This document shows, in pieces, positions 41,529-50,874 of a stretch of DNA of 64,000 bases (within the stretch, counting starts at the first letter, position 1; every line of letters begins with the position of its first letter). The stretch lies in assembly GCA_002839855.1 (NCBI GenBank), contig PGYV01000009.1, forward strand, positions 1 through 64,000, given 5' to 3'. The notes below the pieces were generated by a model. The model was given only the letters and a program-made list of their open reading frames with translations, searched no databases and was not told the origin of the DNA. The translations under genes and the position numbers were made by a program. The DNA comes from Candidatus Goldiibacteriota bacterium HGW-Goldbacteria-1 (GTDB lineage: Bacteria; Oederibacteriota; PGYV01).

Positions 41529-42419
41529 TTACTTATTCTTTTTTGCCCAGTCAGCTTCCGCCTGAACAAGCATTTCCTTAATATCCCACAATTTCAAATG
41601 ATTCGCGTATGACCTGGCTATTTTTCCGTTACTGTCCTTATAAGTGGGATCAGCGCCCATATCAAGAATAGTTTTAACCACGTCTATTTTTTTTGACTGA
41701 ACCGCATAAATAAGAACTGAATTACCCTGTTTATCTTTTGCATTTGGATTGGCGACTTTCACTTTTCTTTTTTTATCGCCTTCAATTATGGCATTCAAAA
41801 CATCTATTTTGCCTTTCCATGCAGCTGCTAAAAAAGCATCTATTCCCTGCGAATTTTTTATTGTCACGTCAGCACCGGCTTCAACAAGCATCAGGCCTAT
41901 CTTGCCGTCTCCCTTTCCGGTTGCAAGCGCAGTAATTAAGGCTGTATTTCCCTGGTTCTTTTCTTTTGCATTTAAATCAGCACCTGCTTCTATTAATAGA
42001 GGGAAAACATTCTTGTGTTTTTTAAACGCGGCATAAAGAAGAGGCGTTATTCCTTCTTTATCAACTATATTAACTTCTGCTCCGTTGGCTATAAGGCTTT
42101 TAACAATGTCAGCATTGCCGTCGGCTACGGCATAATAAAGCGCGCTTCTTCCGTCTTTATCCAGAACATTTATATCCCCTTTATAAGCAACAAGCGCTTT
42201 AAGAATTGCATTTACAATTTTTACCTGGCCTTTTGATGTAGCATACATAAGGGCTGTCCTTCCGCCGTCATCAACAGCATCCCTGTACTCTTTATCCTTC
42301 ATTAAATCCATTACATTACCTGTCTGCTCTGCCTGACTGAAAATCTTAATTAATTTATCATTTGCAATTAAAGATGAAGCAAAAACTAAAACAAACAAAA
42401 CAAGAATGATTTTTTTCAT
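41529..42419 (-). CDS. Secreted ankyrin-repeat protein
   Basis: A 296-aa exported protein: signal peptide (1-19) and seven ankyrin repeats from residue 50 (DDGGRTALMYATSKGQVKIV, DKDGRSALYYAVADGNADIV, DKEGITPLLYAAFKKH and so on to DSNGKIARSYANH). Likely a periplasmic protein-interaction scaffold. It is monocistronic, with its own promoter and terminator, inside the glycan locus but without an obvious link to it. Confidence 0.9.
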   Translation of the reverse strand: MKKIILVLFVLVFASSLIANDKLIKIFSQAEQTGNVMDLMKDKEYRDAVDDGGRTALMYATSKGQVKIVNAILKALVAYKGDINVLDKDGRSALYYAVADGNADIVKSLIANGAEVNIVDKEGITPLLYAAFKKHKNVFPLLIEAGADLNAKEKNQGNTALITALATGKGDGKIGLMLVEAGADVTIKNSQGIDAFLAAAWKGKIDVLNAIIEGDKKRKVKVANPNAKDKQGNSVLIYAVQSKKIDVVKTILDMGADPTYKDSNGKIARSYANHLKLWDIKEMLVQAEADWAKKNK

Positions 42420-42442
42420 TTAAACCTCCCATTTTTTTTTAA

Positions 42443-42471
42443 ATTTTACCACTTCTATGGCTGTCTTTCAA
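42443..42471 (-). promoter_or_regulatory. Promoter of the ankyrin gene
   Basis: Minus strand TTGAAA (42471-42466), 17-bp spacer, TAAAAT (42448-42443). A GGGAGG site follows about 7 nt before the ATG. The remaining gap (42472-42603) shows nothing recognisable. Confidence 0.65.
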
Positions 42472-42603
42472 GGAAAAATCACGGATATGTCAATGCTTTA
42501 AACCTGCAGGACTGTTCTGCGTCCAAAACTATATCAGTAAAAAGATAATACTTTTTCTTACTTTTCCGTTTATAGTGTCACGCAATCTGCCGTATTGAAA
42601 AAA

Positions 42604-43590
42604 TTATTTTTTTTGACTGTTAATTATGAAATTTTTATAGTACTCCATGGTCTCTTTCAGCCCCTGTTCAAGGGTATATTCGGTTTCAAAAGCAATTTTG
42701 TCCTTTGCCTTTTGATTAAGAGAACTTCTTCTCTCATAACCTTCCGGCCTTGAAGTATCATAAACAATCTTCACATTAAGCCCCGATATTTTAATTATTG
42801 TTTCTGCCACTTCTCTTATTGTGTATTCCCTGTCATTGCCAAGGTTTACGGGGTCAGCTTCCGGATATTTTTCGGCAGCAAGCATCATGCCTTTAACAGC
42901 GTCTTTTACATATAAAAGAGCCCTTGTCTGATTGCCGCTTCCCCACACCTGTATTGTGCCGTCAGCCGCGCCGTACACTTTATTAATAAGCGCGGCAACA
43001 ACATGCGAATGCTTTGGGTCAAATTTATCACGCGGCCCGTAGGCGTTATACGGCCTGACCACAGCCACATTTATTCCCTTATACTTTTTAAGGTACTTAG
43101 CGGAAAGTTCAAGCGCGCGTTTTGCCCAGCCATAGCCTTCGTTTGTTTCTTCCGGGTCAGAACGAAAACCTTCTGTTTCCGGCGTGGGGATTATGGCATC
43201 ATGCGGATAAACGCAAGCGGAGCTTACAAAAAGCGCTTCTTTTATATTGTTTTCTATTATGGATTTTGTAACCGCGGACAGCATAAGCAGATTATCCGCG
43301 TAAACTTCAGCCATATATTTCATATTGTATTCAATTCCGCCTACCCTGGCCGCTAAGTGCATTACCATATCCTGCCCTTTAAAATTTTCAATAACCTGCT
43401 TATAGTCAAAAAGGTCTGTCTTTAAAAACCTGATTTTATTTTTATGCACGCTTTGCCCTATATGCCCTTCATTTATATCCGCTGATGTCACTATAGCGCC
43501 AGCTTCACACAAAGCTTCACATAAATGTGACCCGATAAAACCCCCGCCGCCGGTGACTGTTACTTTTTTATCCTTCCAGAATGAAGACAT
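42604..43590 (-). CDS. NAD-dependent SDR epimerase/reductase (Fcl/ColC-like)
   Basis: A 328-aa extended SDR: Rossmann loop TGGGGFIGSH (13-22), catalytic Ser123/Ser124 region FVSSACVYP and YxxxK at Tyr153-Lys157. The AARVGGI motif (81-87) is typical of the GDP-fucose synthase (WcaG/Fcl) group, which epimerises and reduces GDP-4-keto-6-deoxymannose; GDP-colitose synthase ColC belongs to the same family. Third gene of the block gmd - 3-dehydrase - SDR, 11 bp after the 3-dehydrase gene. Confidence 0.85.
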   Translation of the reverse strand: MSSFWKDKKVTVTGGGGFIGSHLCEALCEAGAIVTSADINEGHIGQSVHKNKIRFLKTDLFDYKQVIENFKGQDMVMHLAARVGGIEYNMKYMAEVYADNLLMLSAVTKSIIENNIKEALFVSSACVYPHDAIIPTPETEGFRSDPEETNEGYGWAKRALELSAKYLKKYKGINVAVVRPYNAYGPRDKFDPKHSHVVAALINKVYGAADGTIQVWGSGNQTRALLYVKDAVKGMMLAAEKYPEADPVNLGNDREYTIREVAETIIKISGLNVKIVYDTSRPEGYERRSSLNQKAKDKIAFETEYTLEQGLKETMEYYKNFIINSQKK

Positions 43591-43601
43591 ATCTGCCCCC
43601 G

Positions 43602-44795
43602 TTATTTTAAAGCCGCGTCAAACGCCGCTTCTATTATTTTGATATCCTCTTTTTCTATATACTGGTGGCAGCCGATGTAAAAACCATTAGTCCCTATAAA
43701 TTCGGCCTCCGGTAATTTTCCCGCATATTCGTCTTTCAGATAGGAATAAGCAGGCTGCTGTGTCGGGATGCACCCAAACAGCGGGCGGCTTTCCACATTA
43801 TTTTTTGCAAGTTTTATACGCAGGTCACGCCTGCTGATTTTGGCTGATTTTTTTATAACCAAAGGATAAGCCAGATAGCTTACATTTTCCATGTATTCCG
43901 GCAGCCTGAATATATCTTCATATTTTTTAAGCGCTTTGTTTATCGCCGCAATATTCTGCCTGCGTTTTTCCATTATTTCATCAAAACGCTTTAACTGCAA
44001 AAGCCCCAGCGCGGCAGTAAATTCCATTGTTTTGAAATTATACCCGATCAGATTATGCGTGAACCTTGGGTCCATATCGCGTTCATCTTCCGGTTCGTGC
44101 GGGCATATGCCGTCATTCCTGGTACATACAAGGCAGTCGCAGACCCTGCCATTTGCCTTTATCTGCCTTACCAGGCGCGCAAGAGCCATATCATTGGTTG
44201 TCACCGCGCCCATCTCGCCCACCTGAATATTGTGGGCTATATAGAATGAATAATCCGCGAGAATGGAAAAGTTACCCACGTTTACGCCGTTTATCTTTGT
44301 ACCGTGTGCCTGCGCCGCGTCTTCAAAAATAAGCAGGCCATATTTAGCCGCGACTTCATTTATTTTAATCATGTCGCATGGGTATCCCATAAGGTGCACC
44401 GGAAGTATAAGCGAACACTTGTCCGCGCCTTCACGTTTTATCGCTTCTTCTATCTGACCGGGCCCAATGTTAAGCGTGCCGGGTTCAATATCCGCAAAAA
44501 CAGGCTTTAACCCGGCAAGCACAATAGCGCTTACCGTGGAGATATACGTGACGGGGGTTGTAATAACACTGCTGCCTTTTTTTATTTTACCCGAATAAAT
44601 CAGGGCAAGCAGCCCGGCTACAAGCGCCGATGTGCCTGACGATACCGCTATGCCGTGGCGTACGCCTATTTTTTCGGCGAATTCTCGTTCAAACTGTTTT
44701 ACATTTTTGCCTTCGGAAATATGCCCTGAATCCAGAACCGCGTTTATCGCGGCTTTTTCTTCCGGCCCTATTTTCATGTCTCCTACGTGTATCAT
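43602..44795 (-). CDS. DegT-fold PLP 3-dehydrase (E1/ColD-like), His at the lysine position
   Basis: A 397-aa fold-type I PLP protein. AQAHG and Asp159 in FEDAAQ bind the cofactor as in DegT aminotransferases, but the position of the Schiff-base lysine is His188 (SFYIAHN). This substitution defines the sugar 3-dehydrases ColD and E1 (RfbH/AscC), which remove the 3-hydroxyl to make 3,6-dideoxyhexoses. A Cys cluster (Cys219, 221, 224, 231) follows at the place where E1 binds a 2Fe-2S centre. Directly after gmd, so the substrate is presumably GDP-4-keto-6-deoxymannose. An ordinary aminotransferase role is unlikely without the lysine. Confidence 0.82.
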   Translation of the reverse strand: MIHVGDMKIGPEEKAAINAVLDSGHISEGKNVKQFEREFAEKIGVRHGIAVSSGTSALVAGLLALIYSGKIKKGSSVITTPVTYISTVSAIVLAGLKPVFADIEPGTLNIGPGQIEEAIKREGADKCSLILPVHLMGYPCDMIKINEVAAKYGLLIFEDAAQAHGTKINGVNVGNFSILADYSFYIAHNIQVGEMGAVTTNDMALARLVRQIKANGRVCDCLVCTRNDGICPHEPEDERDMDPRFTHNLIGYNFKTMEFTAALGLLQLKRFDEIMEKRRQNIAAINKALKKYEDIFRLPEYMENVSYLAYPLVIKKSAKISRRDLRIKLAKNNVESRPLFGCIPTQQPAYSYLKDEYAGKLPEAEFIGTNGFYIGCHQYIEKEDIKIIEAAFDAALK

Positions 44796-44808
44796 TATAT
44801 GGCTCCTG

Positions 44809-45798
44809 TTATTTATTTACACCGGCTTCCTTTAAATCGGCATCCACCATAATTTTCACAAGTTCCTTAAAATTTGTTTTTGGAACCCATCCAAGCTTTT
44901 CTTTAGCTTTTGTAGCATCGCCTATCAGAAGGTCCACTTCAGCCGGACGGAAATAACGCGGGTCTATTTCAACATATTTATTCCAGTCAAGCCCGGCATA
45001 TGAAAAAGCTTCCTGCAAAAATTCTTTAACCGAATGGGTTTCCCCGGTTGCTATTACATAATCATCCGGTTTATCCTGCTGCAGCATAAGCCACATGGCT
45101 TCAACATAATCTTTCGCGTAACCCCAGTCCCTTTTGGCATCAAGGTTGCCTAAAAATAATTTATCCTGTTTTTTGGCTGCAATATTTGCCAGTGCCCTTG
45201 TTATTTTCTTGGTGACAAAGGTACCGCCCCTTCTGGGGCTTTCATGGTTGAACAATATTCCATTACACGCAAACATATTATAACTTTCCCTGTAATTTAC
45301 CGCCATCCAGTAAGCGTACAATTTTGCGGCGCCATACGGGCTGCGCGGATAAAAGGGCGTGGTCTCTTTCTGAGGAACCTCCTGGGCAAGGCCGTACAAT
45401 TCGCTTGAAGACGCCTGATAAAATTTTGTCTCTATCTGCGTTTCCCTTACGGCTTCAAGAAGCCTTGTGGTACCCATTCCTGTAATATCGCCTGTATAAA
45501 CAGGAATATCAAAACTGACCCTTACGTGGCTTTGCGCTCCCAGGTTATATATTTCATCCGGTTTTATTTTTTCAAGCAGGCGGGAAAGGTTTGTTCCATC
45601 AGCCAAATCACCGTAATACATAAAAAGTTTATTATTCATTATTTCTTTATTGTCCATAAGGTGGTCAATTCTTTCCGTGTTAAACGCGCTTGAACGCCTC
45701 ATAATTCCATGAACTTCATAACCCTTGGAAATAAGAAATTCCGTAAGATAAGAACCATCCTGCCCCGTAATGCCCGTAATAAAAGCTTTTTTATTCAT
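44809..45798 (-). CDS. gmd: GDP-mannose 4,6-dehydratase
   Basis: A 329-aa extended [13 protein letters not shown] (9-18), active-site QASSSELYG (Ser131/132, Glu133), PYGAAK with Tyr155 and Lys159, and the Gmd markers FNHESPRRG and [14 protein letters not shown]. Converts GDP-mannose to GDP-4-keto-6-deoxymannose, the branch point for fucose, rhamnose, perosamine and colitose. First gene of the three-gene nucleotide-sugar block. Confidence 0.97.
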   Translation of the reverse strand: MNKKAFITGITGQDGSYLTEFLISKGYEVHGIMRRSSAFNTERIDHLMDNKEIMNNKLFMYYGDLADGTNLSRLLEKIKPDEIYNLGAQSHVRVSFDIPVYTGDITGMGTTRLLEAVRETQIETKFYQASSSELYGLAQEVPQKETTPFYPRSPYGAAKLYAYWMAVNYRESYNMFACNGILFNHESPRRGGTFVTKKITRALANIAAKKQDKLFLGNLDAKRDWGYAKDYVEAMWLMLQQDKPDDYVIATGETHSVKEFLQEAFSYAGLDWNKYVEIDPRYFRPAEVDLLIGDATKAKEKLGWVPKTNFKELVKIMVDADLKEAGVNK

Positions 45799-45831
45799 TT
45801 TATCCCTCTCAGCTTTTTATAATTTTATTAT

Positions 45832-46269
45832 TTAGGCGCGTTTTTTTGTCTTACCCTTTGACTTTGGCTTTACCTTAATTACTTTTGAACTTTTATTAAG
45901 CGTATTTACAAGCAGCTGTATTTTATCCGTGCTTTCAGCGCTTATTAAGTGCTGTATTTTGGAGGCTTCTTCTTTTGCCCTGTTTTCACCTGTTTTTACA
46001 GTGTTTTGAAGGAAGTCCAATAGTATTTCATATTTGCGGTTTATGGCTTCTGCCGCCTGTTTACCGCGCGGGGTCAGGGTGATAAACCCGTAGCGCTCGT
46101 GCTGAATAAGCTCCGCCCTTTTAAGGTAGTTGACGGCGGATACCACGCTTGCTTTTCTCACTTCCATTTTACGCCCAATATCCGAAACCCTGGCTACCTT
46201 TTTTTCCTTTTCAAGCAGGTATATTATCTTTAAATAATCCGCCATGGCGGCAGACAGCTTATTTTCCAT
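45832..46269 (-). CDS. DtxR/MntR-family metalloregulator-like protein
   Basis: A 145-aa protein: N-terminal winged helix (DYLKIIYLLEKEKKVARVSD, RKASVVSAVNYLKRAELI, RYGFITLTPRG) and helical dimer domain with KIQHLIS at the place of the metal-binding EH motif of DtxR proteins. The C-terminal tail is Lys-rich. It lacks the SH3 domain, as in MntR. No metal-transport gene is near. Its promoter carries an inverted repeat and may be self-regulated. Confidence 0.82.
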   Translation of the reverse strand: MENKLSAAMADYLKIIYLLEKEKKVARVSDIGRKMEVRKASVVSAVNYLKRAELIQHERYGFITLTPRGKQAAEAINRKYEILLDFLQNTVKTGENRAKEEASKIQHLISAESTDKIQLLVNTLNKSSKVIKVKPKSKGKTKKRA

Positions 46270-46295
46270 TTAAACCACCCTTTATTTGTTATATG

Positions 46296-46335
46296 AACCT
46301 AACAAGATTATATAAGATTAATAGGTTTACGTCAA
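46296..46335 (-). promoter_or_regulatory. Promoter with inverted repeat for the DtxR-like gene
   Basis: Minus strand TTGACG (46335-46330), 17-bp spacer, TATAAT (46312-46307). AACCTA (46296-46301 on plus) and TAGGTT (46322-46327) form an inverted pair on both sides of the -10 box, a possible operator half-site pair. Confidence 0.65.
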
Positions 46336-46361
46336 TGCGATGCAAGCTAAATTAAATACTG

Positions 46362-47210
46362 TTACTTTTCTGTATTCCTATATGCGTAAAGCAAAATGTC
46401 CTGAAATGTATTTTTTTTAAAAACAGGCAGTATATTGGTGCTTATCTGATACTTAAAACCGGCTTTAACCGCCTGATCAAGTATCACAGATGTTATTTCT
46501 TTGCTCATATCAATATTATGGTGTATTTCTATCACCATCTCTTTAATTTCATTTATCTTTTTACTCGCTGTAATTTCATTCATCACAGCATCTTCAGCGC
46601 CTTCAATATCCATTTTTAAAAAATCAATTTTTTCATTTATATACGAAGAAAGCATTGCGGTTTTTACAGGCAATTTATTGCCTTTGCTGTTTCTGTTTTC
46701 CGATATACTCATCTGCAGACTGCCTTTATTTTTATCAGGAATATAAAAATCAATTGTCTTTTCACTGTCATATAAAGCGGCATTTACAATTGTTGCATTA
46801 TTAATGCCATTTATTTCTACATTTTCTTTAAGCAGTCTGAATGTTTCCGGATCAGGTTCAAATGCAGTTATTTTCGCGTTTTTATACAGGTATTTGAAGT
46901 ATAGAACAGACATCCCCATATTGCTGCCGCAGTCAAGTATTTTTGGAGCAGCCTCTTGGGTTTCAAAATAATACTGTTTTGTAAGAAATATTTCTTCAAA
47001 TAATCCATAAAATGTATAAAACTCAAAAAAATTAACTTTAAATCCAAGAAATTTGGTTTTTAAAATTTTCAACCGCAGAAGTTTAACAAAAAATATGTAT
47101 TTTAAGAACAGCCCGGTATAAGTTGATGCCATTACAACCCTTTCTTTCCCTTTATAATTGCTGATTAACCTTTTAAAGTAGTAAAAAAACTCTCTAAATG
47201 CATATATCAT
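46362..47210 (-). CDS. FkbM-family methyltransferase
   Basis: A 282-aa protein: SAM-binding motif KILDCGSNMGMSVLYF (about 91-106), acidic AFEPDPETF, and KMDIEGAED typical of FkbM-type O-methyltransferases. The N-terminus (to about 85) is hydrophobic and helical. Probably methylates a hydroxyl of the surface glycan. Separate from neighbours by about 90-120 bp. Confidence 0.88.
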   Translation of the reverse strand: MIYAFREFFYYFKRLISNYKGKERVVMASTYTGLFLKYIFFVKLLRLKILKTKFLGFKVNFFEFYTFYGLFEEIFLTKQYYFETQEAAPKILDCGSNMGMSVLYFKYLYKNAKITAFEPDPETFRLLKENVEINGINNATIVNAALYDSEKTIDFYIPDKNKGSLQMSISENRNSKGNKLPVKTAMLSSYINEKIDFLKMDIEGAEDAVMNEITASKKINEIKEMVIEIHHNIDMSKEITSVILDQAVKAGFKYQISTNILPVFKKNTFQDILLYAYRNTEK

Positions 47211-47308
47211 TTCTCACCCCTGTCATTTATTAATAAAACCTTACATAAAAGGAGATGTGAAGTAAATATCCGGTATTGCGTACAATAAACCTAAAAATAT
47301 AAACCCCC

Positions 47309-47329
47309 CGGCAAATATCAGGTTTGCCG
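47309..47329 (-). terminator. Hairpin directly after the GT39-like gene
   Basis: CGGCAAA/TTTGCCG stem with a 7-nt loop, starting right after the stop codon on the minus strand and followed by GGGGG and a T-rich run. Plausible but not ideal terminator. Confidence 0.45.
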
Positions 47330-48925
47330 CTATTGCCATCTGCGCTCCATTTTATATATTACAGTGCCGTAATACTTTTTTGTCTCTTTTATATTAAACC
47401 GGTCTTTAACCCATTTAATTTCTTCCGCGTTTAAAGGTGATTCAAATTTATTTTTGGAATGCCACACACTGCCTGCGGGCAGCCACGGCTGTTTGATTCC
47501 GATACTGTCATCATTTACAAACCACACTTCCCTGTAATTTCTGATAATACCGGCAAGTTCATTTTCTGTTATAAGGTTTTTGTCTTCCCCGCCGCGTATT
47601 TCAAGTTTAAACTTTTTTACCAGAATTTCGTCCCTGAACTTTTCCCATTTTACCCTTATGTTATATCTTAACCCTTTTTTCTTTGTTTCAGTTACTTTGC
47701 CTATGTACCTGTTTTCAAAATTACTTCTGTGTTTAACCCTGTTATAAAATTCAAAGGCAGAATAGGAATTTATGCTGCTGTGAACGACAAACGCGCCTTC
47801 TTTTGCGTCTTTAACAAATTCAGAATACTGTTTTTTATAATCAATCTTCCTGTATTTTTCATTTCCGTAATAATTATAAAAAGCCACGCCATAAAATATG
47901 AACATCACCGACAGCGCCAGTATAATGCCTTCTCTTGATAAATAAGATATGCCTATTGCTAAAAGCACAAGTACAAGCGCGCATAAAAGGATAAGCCCGC
48001 TTTCCGGATATATGAACCTGCCAAAAGCAGCTGCCAGCCACGGTATGACAAAATAAAGAAGAGTAACCCAGGAGATAACCGAAATAATTTTCATGTTCTT
48101 ATGCCTGTATGTGAAAACCGCCATTATAATAAGGTAAAGGACTCCCGCAAAACCTATTCCGGAAATAAAATTAAAATCAGCCGTAAAGCCAAACAGATAA
48201 TCCTTAAGCGCTATAAACGGCGCCAGCAGGGTATTTGCCTTTAAAACCACCCCTGAAACACCCTTTAAAAGAAAAGGCAATGCCGGCAGAATAAGGATAA
48301 GTATTATCACCTGCGCCTTTATCCACAGGTTTATCCTGATTTCATCCCTGTATTTTATGAAAATAAGCAGGTTAAAAATAATAAGAAGCACAGCGGTAAG
48401 GCTGTGGGTATATATTCCCACTACCGACCATAAGACAAAAGGTTTCAGCAGAAAACTGTTGTACTTTACCGACATCAGAAAATAATATGTCAGAAGAAGG
48501 GAAACAAATAAAAACATACTGAAAACCGCGGCTTCCTGCGAGTAATAAACAAGGTACGGGTTTAAAGCAAACAGAAAGAAAGCTGTAAGGCTTATTGTCT
48601 CGCTGAAAAACGCGCGCACAAGGCGGTAAAACACAAGCATTGAGGCAATTGAAAATAAAAGCGGCAGCAGCCTTAATGATGTTTCCGAGTACCCGAAAAT
48701 ATTACAGGTAATATGCTGCATCATGTAAAACAGAGGCGGATGCGGCTGTGACGCGAAACTGTTCCAGAAAACCGTAATTAAATTTGAATCTGCCGCGAAA
48801 CGCGCGGTTATAAATTCATCCGGCCCTATGCTTTGGCCTGAAATGCCGATTACCCTTAAAGCCGTCCCTGCCAGAAATAAAAGCACAAGATACAGCCCGC
48901 TGTTTGCGTTAATGTTCAGTTTCAT
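47330..48925 (-). CDS. GT39-like multi-pass glycosyltransferase
   Basis: A 531-aa membrane protein with about eleven to twelve helices and a 150-residue C-terminal soluble domain. First loop SIGPDEFITARFAAD with Asp-Glu and the HPPLFYMMQH motif are typical of PMT/ArnT-type GT-C transferases (family GT39). Overlaps the GT4 gene by 17 bp, so they are expressed together. Not closely similar to the other GT39-like protein at 32258. Confidence 0.85.
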   Translation of the reverse strand: MKLNINANSGLYLVLLFLAGTALRVIGISGQSIGPDEFITARFAADSNLITVFWNSFASQPHPPLFYMMQHITCNIFGYSETSLRLLPLLFSIASMLVFYRLVRAFFSETISLTAFFLFALNPYLVYYSQEAAVFSMFLFVSLLLTYYFLMSVKYNSFLLKPFVLWSVVGIYTHSLTAVLLIIFNLLIFIKYRDEIRINLWIKAQVIILILILPALPFLLKGVSGVVLKANTLLAPFIALKDYLFGFTADFNFISGIGFAGVLYLIIMAVFTYRHKNMKIISVISWVTLLYFVIPWLAAAFGRFIYPESGLILLCALVLVLLAIGISYLSREGIILALSVMFIFYGVAFYNYYGNEKYRKIDYKKQYSEFVKDAKEGAFVVHSSINSYSAFEFYNRVKHRSNFENRYIGKVTETKKKGLRYNIRVKWEKFRDEILVKKFKLEIRGGEDKNLITENELAGIIRNYREVWFVNDDSIGIKQPWLPAGSVWHSKNKFESPLNAEEIKWVKDRFNIKETKKYYGTVIYKMERRWQ

Positions 48926-50066
48926 TTTTCACCGCTGATAGGTATATTTTTAATGTCTCCTGTGCTGTTTCTTTCCAGGAAAAAGTTTTTACCCTTTCAA
49001 GTCCAAGTTCCGTTAACGCTTTTCTTTTTGCCTCGCTTTTTTCCAGTTCTGTCATTGCCCTTACCATGTCTTCGGCGGAAAAAGGGTCAATGAACATGGC
49101 CGCATCCCCCGCCACCTCTTTTAAAGAGGTGTTGTCGGATGTAATTACAGGCAGGCCGCACGCGAAAGCTTCAAGCACCTGCAGGCCAAACCCTTCCCAC
49201 ATCGACGGAAAAAAGAAAAATAAAGCGTTATTATACAGCATTACCATGTCATCATCCCCGACATATTCAGTTATGATTACATATTTTTCAAGATTCTTTT
49301 CCTTTATTACTTTTTCTATATTTGTGGTCTGAAGTTCTTTTTTCCCTATGGACGTGATAACCAGCTGGTATTTATACTCGCATATGTTATTAAAAAGGTT
49401 AAAAGCGTGAAGCGCGCGTTCGGTATTTTTTCTTAAATCCGCGGCAGCGCTTATCATTACATAAGGCTTGGTAATTTTATATTTTGCTTTTACTTTTTCG
49501 CTTCTGTTTTTGTCATTTACTATTTTATATTTTTTATCAACGCCTTCTTTTATTACCGCAATCTTTTCTGCTTTAACACCCGCGTGCTTTATTATGTCGT
49601 TTTTTGAATACTCAGATACGGTTATCACCTTATCCGCCGTCTTTCCGGATATGGGTATTGAAATCTTATTGTAAATATCCACCAGCCTCTGTTTTAAACT
49701 GGGTTTTAAAATGGCTTTTGTTATGGGCCTTATGAACATTGTATCGTGAATGGTCACCACTTTTTTGCCACGAAACAGCGGCATCATATATGGGATTGTG
49801 TTGTCCGTGCCGTGCAGAACGTCTATTTTATCTTTTGCCGCGGCAAGAGGCAGGTGAAACTGTTCATACATAAATGCGTTAGTTGTGTTTAATCTGCGGA
49901 TGACGCAGTTTTTTGCGGTGATAAGGTCGGCCAGCACGGTATTACGGTCAAGGTAAATAAAATAATGATTTTCCCTGTCTTCGGCAAGCAGATGGCTGAA
50001 CAGGTTTGCAATATAGCGGCCCACTCCCCGCCTGTACATTATTCTGGCGTCTATCCCTATGCGCAT
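48909..50066 (-). CDS. GT4-family glycosyltransferase
   Basis: A 385-aa GT-B transferase: GIDARIMYRRGVGRYIANL (N-terminal acceptor region), PYVMISAAADLRKN at the domain linker, and the C-terminal donor motif MWEGFGLQVLEAFACGLPVI with Glu-x7-Glu. Retaining enzyme of LPS or capsule synthesis; sugar unknown. Confidence 0.93.
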   Translation of the reverse strand: MRIGIDARIMYRRGVGRYIANLFSHLLAEDRENHYFIYLDRNTVLADLITAKNCVIRRLNTTNAFMYEQFHLPLAAAKDKIDVLHGTDNTIPYMMPLFRGKKVVTIHDTMFIRPITKAILKPSLKQRLVDIYNKISIPISGKTADKVITVSEYSKNDIIKHAGVKAEKIAVIKEGVDKKYKIVNDKNRSEKVKAKYKITKPYVMISAAADLRKNTERALHAFNLFNNICEYKYQLVITSIGKKELQTTNIEKVIKEKNLEKYVIITEYVGDDDMVMLYNNALFFFFPSMWEGFGLQVLEAFACGLPVITSDNTSLKEVAGDAAMFIDPFSAEDMVRAMTELEKSEAKRKALTELGLERVKTFSWKETAQETLKIYLSAVKNETEH

Positions 50067-50088
50067 ATAATAAAATCCCTGTTGGTTT

Positions 50089-50838
50089 TCATTTCTTTCC
50101 CGTCACTATGAAACTTCCGCCTTTTTTATTTAGCAAAAGCGAACCTACAGCATCTGTCAGGTTAAGAAGCCCAAACACAAAACCCTGCGGCATTTTGCCA
50201 AGCGCGTCTTCAAGGCCATACGGCAGCCTTAAATAATTGGTGTTTATTATTTTAACAGACTGAAAACCGGCGTTTTTAAAAAGTTCAGCCGTTTCATCCG
50301 GGCTGAAGTTAAACAGGTGGTCTTTGTGTTCTTCTTCCAGCTGCTTTGCCTTTTTCTTAAATAATGCCTTATAATAAGAATTTTTATTGGTTAAAGTGAC
50401 TATAAGGGAGCCGCCTGTATTAAGCGCGGTATAAGCGTTTTTTATCACTGTCTGCGGCTCATAACAGTGGTCAAGCACCTCTTTTATAAGAACCGCGTCA
50501 AATTCATCTTTATATGTTATTTCTTCCCCTGTACCCCTTTTAAGCTGGTATTCTTCTTCATTTATGTCAAATTCAAGCATAGCTTCAGAAGGTTCTATAC
50601 CCACATACCTTTTAACAATATCCTTTACTTCCCCAAAAAACTCTCCCCTGCCCGCCCCGATATCCAGCATTGTGATATATCCGTTCTGTTCCACAACTTC
50701 ATCAGCAATAATACGGCATATTTTTTTATTAAGCCTTACCCACCTTTTTTTCATAAGGGCATTGGCTTTATATTTTAGAAAATCCTTATCATCCCATTTT
50801 AACTGCGTCTCTTCCCACTGCTTTTTTTTGTCTTCCAA
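50089..50838 (-). CDS. Class I SAM methyltransferase
   Basis: A 249-aa methyltransferase: motif I ITMLDIGAGRGEFFGE (about 55-70), VLIKEVLDHCYEPQTVI at motif II-III and SLIVTLTNKN. Probably acts on a sugar or lipid of the glycan pathway; the substrate cannot be named. Follows the second methyltransferase gene in the minus-strand series. Confidence 0.88.
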   Translation of the reverse strand: MEDKKKQWEETQLKWDDKDFLKYKANALMKKRWVRLNKKICRIIADEVVEQNGYITMLDIGAGRGEFFGEVKDIVKRYVGIEPSEAMLEFDINEEEYQLKRGTGEEITYKDEFDAVLIKEVLDHCYEPQTVIKNAYTALNTGGSLIVTLTNKNSYYKALFKKKAKQLEEEHKDHLFNFSPDETAELFKNAGFQSVKIINTNYLRLPYGLEDALGKMPQGFVFGLLNLTDAVGSLLLNKKGGSFIVTGKK

Positions 50839-50874
50839 AAAGCCCTCCGCTTGTCATTTAAATTTTCTAAAAAA

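Noticed and set aside
43602-44795. Perosamine-type aminotransferase next to gmd
   Set aside because: The Schiff-base lysine is His188, which is incompatible with a normal aminotransferase mechanism.
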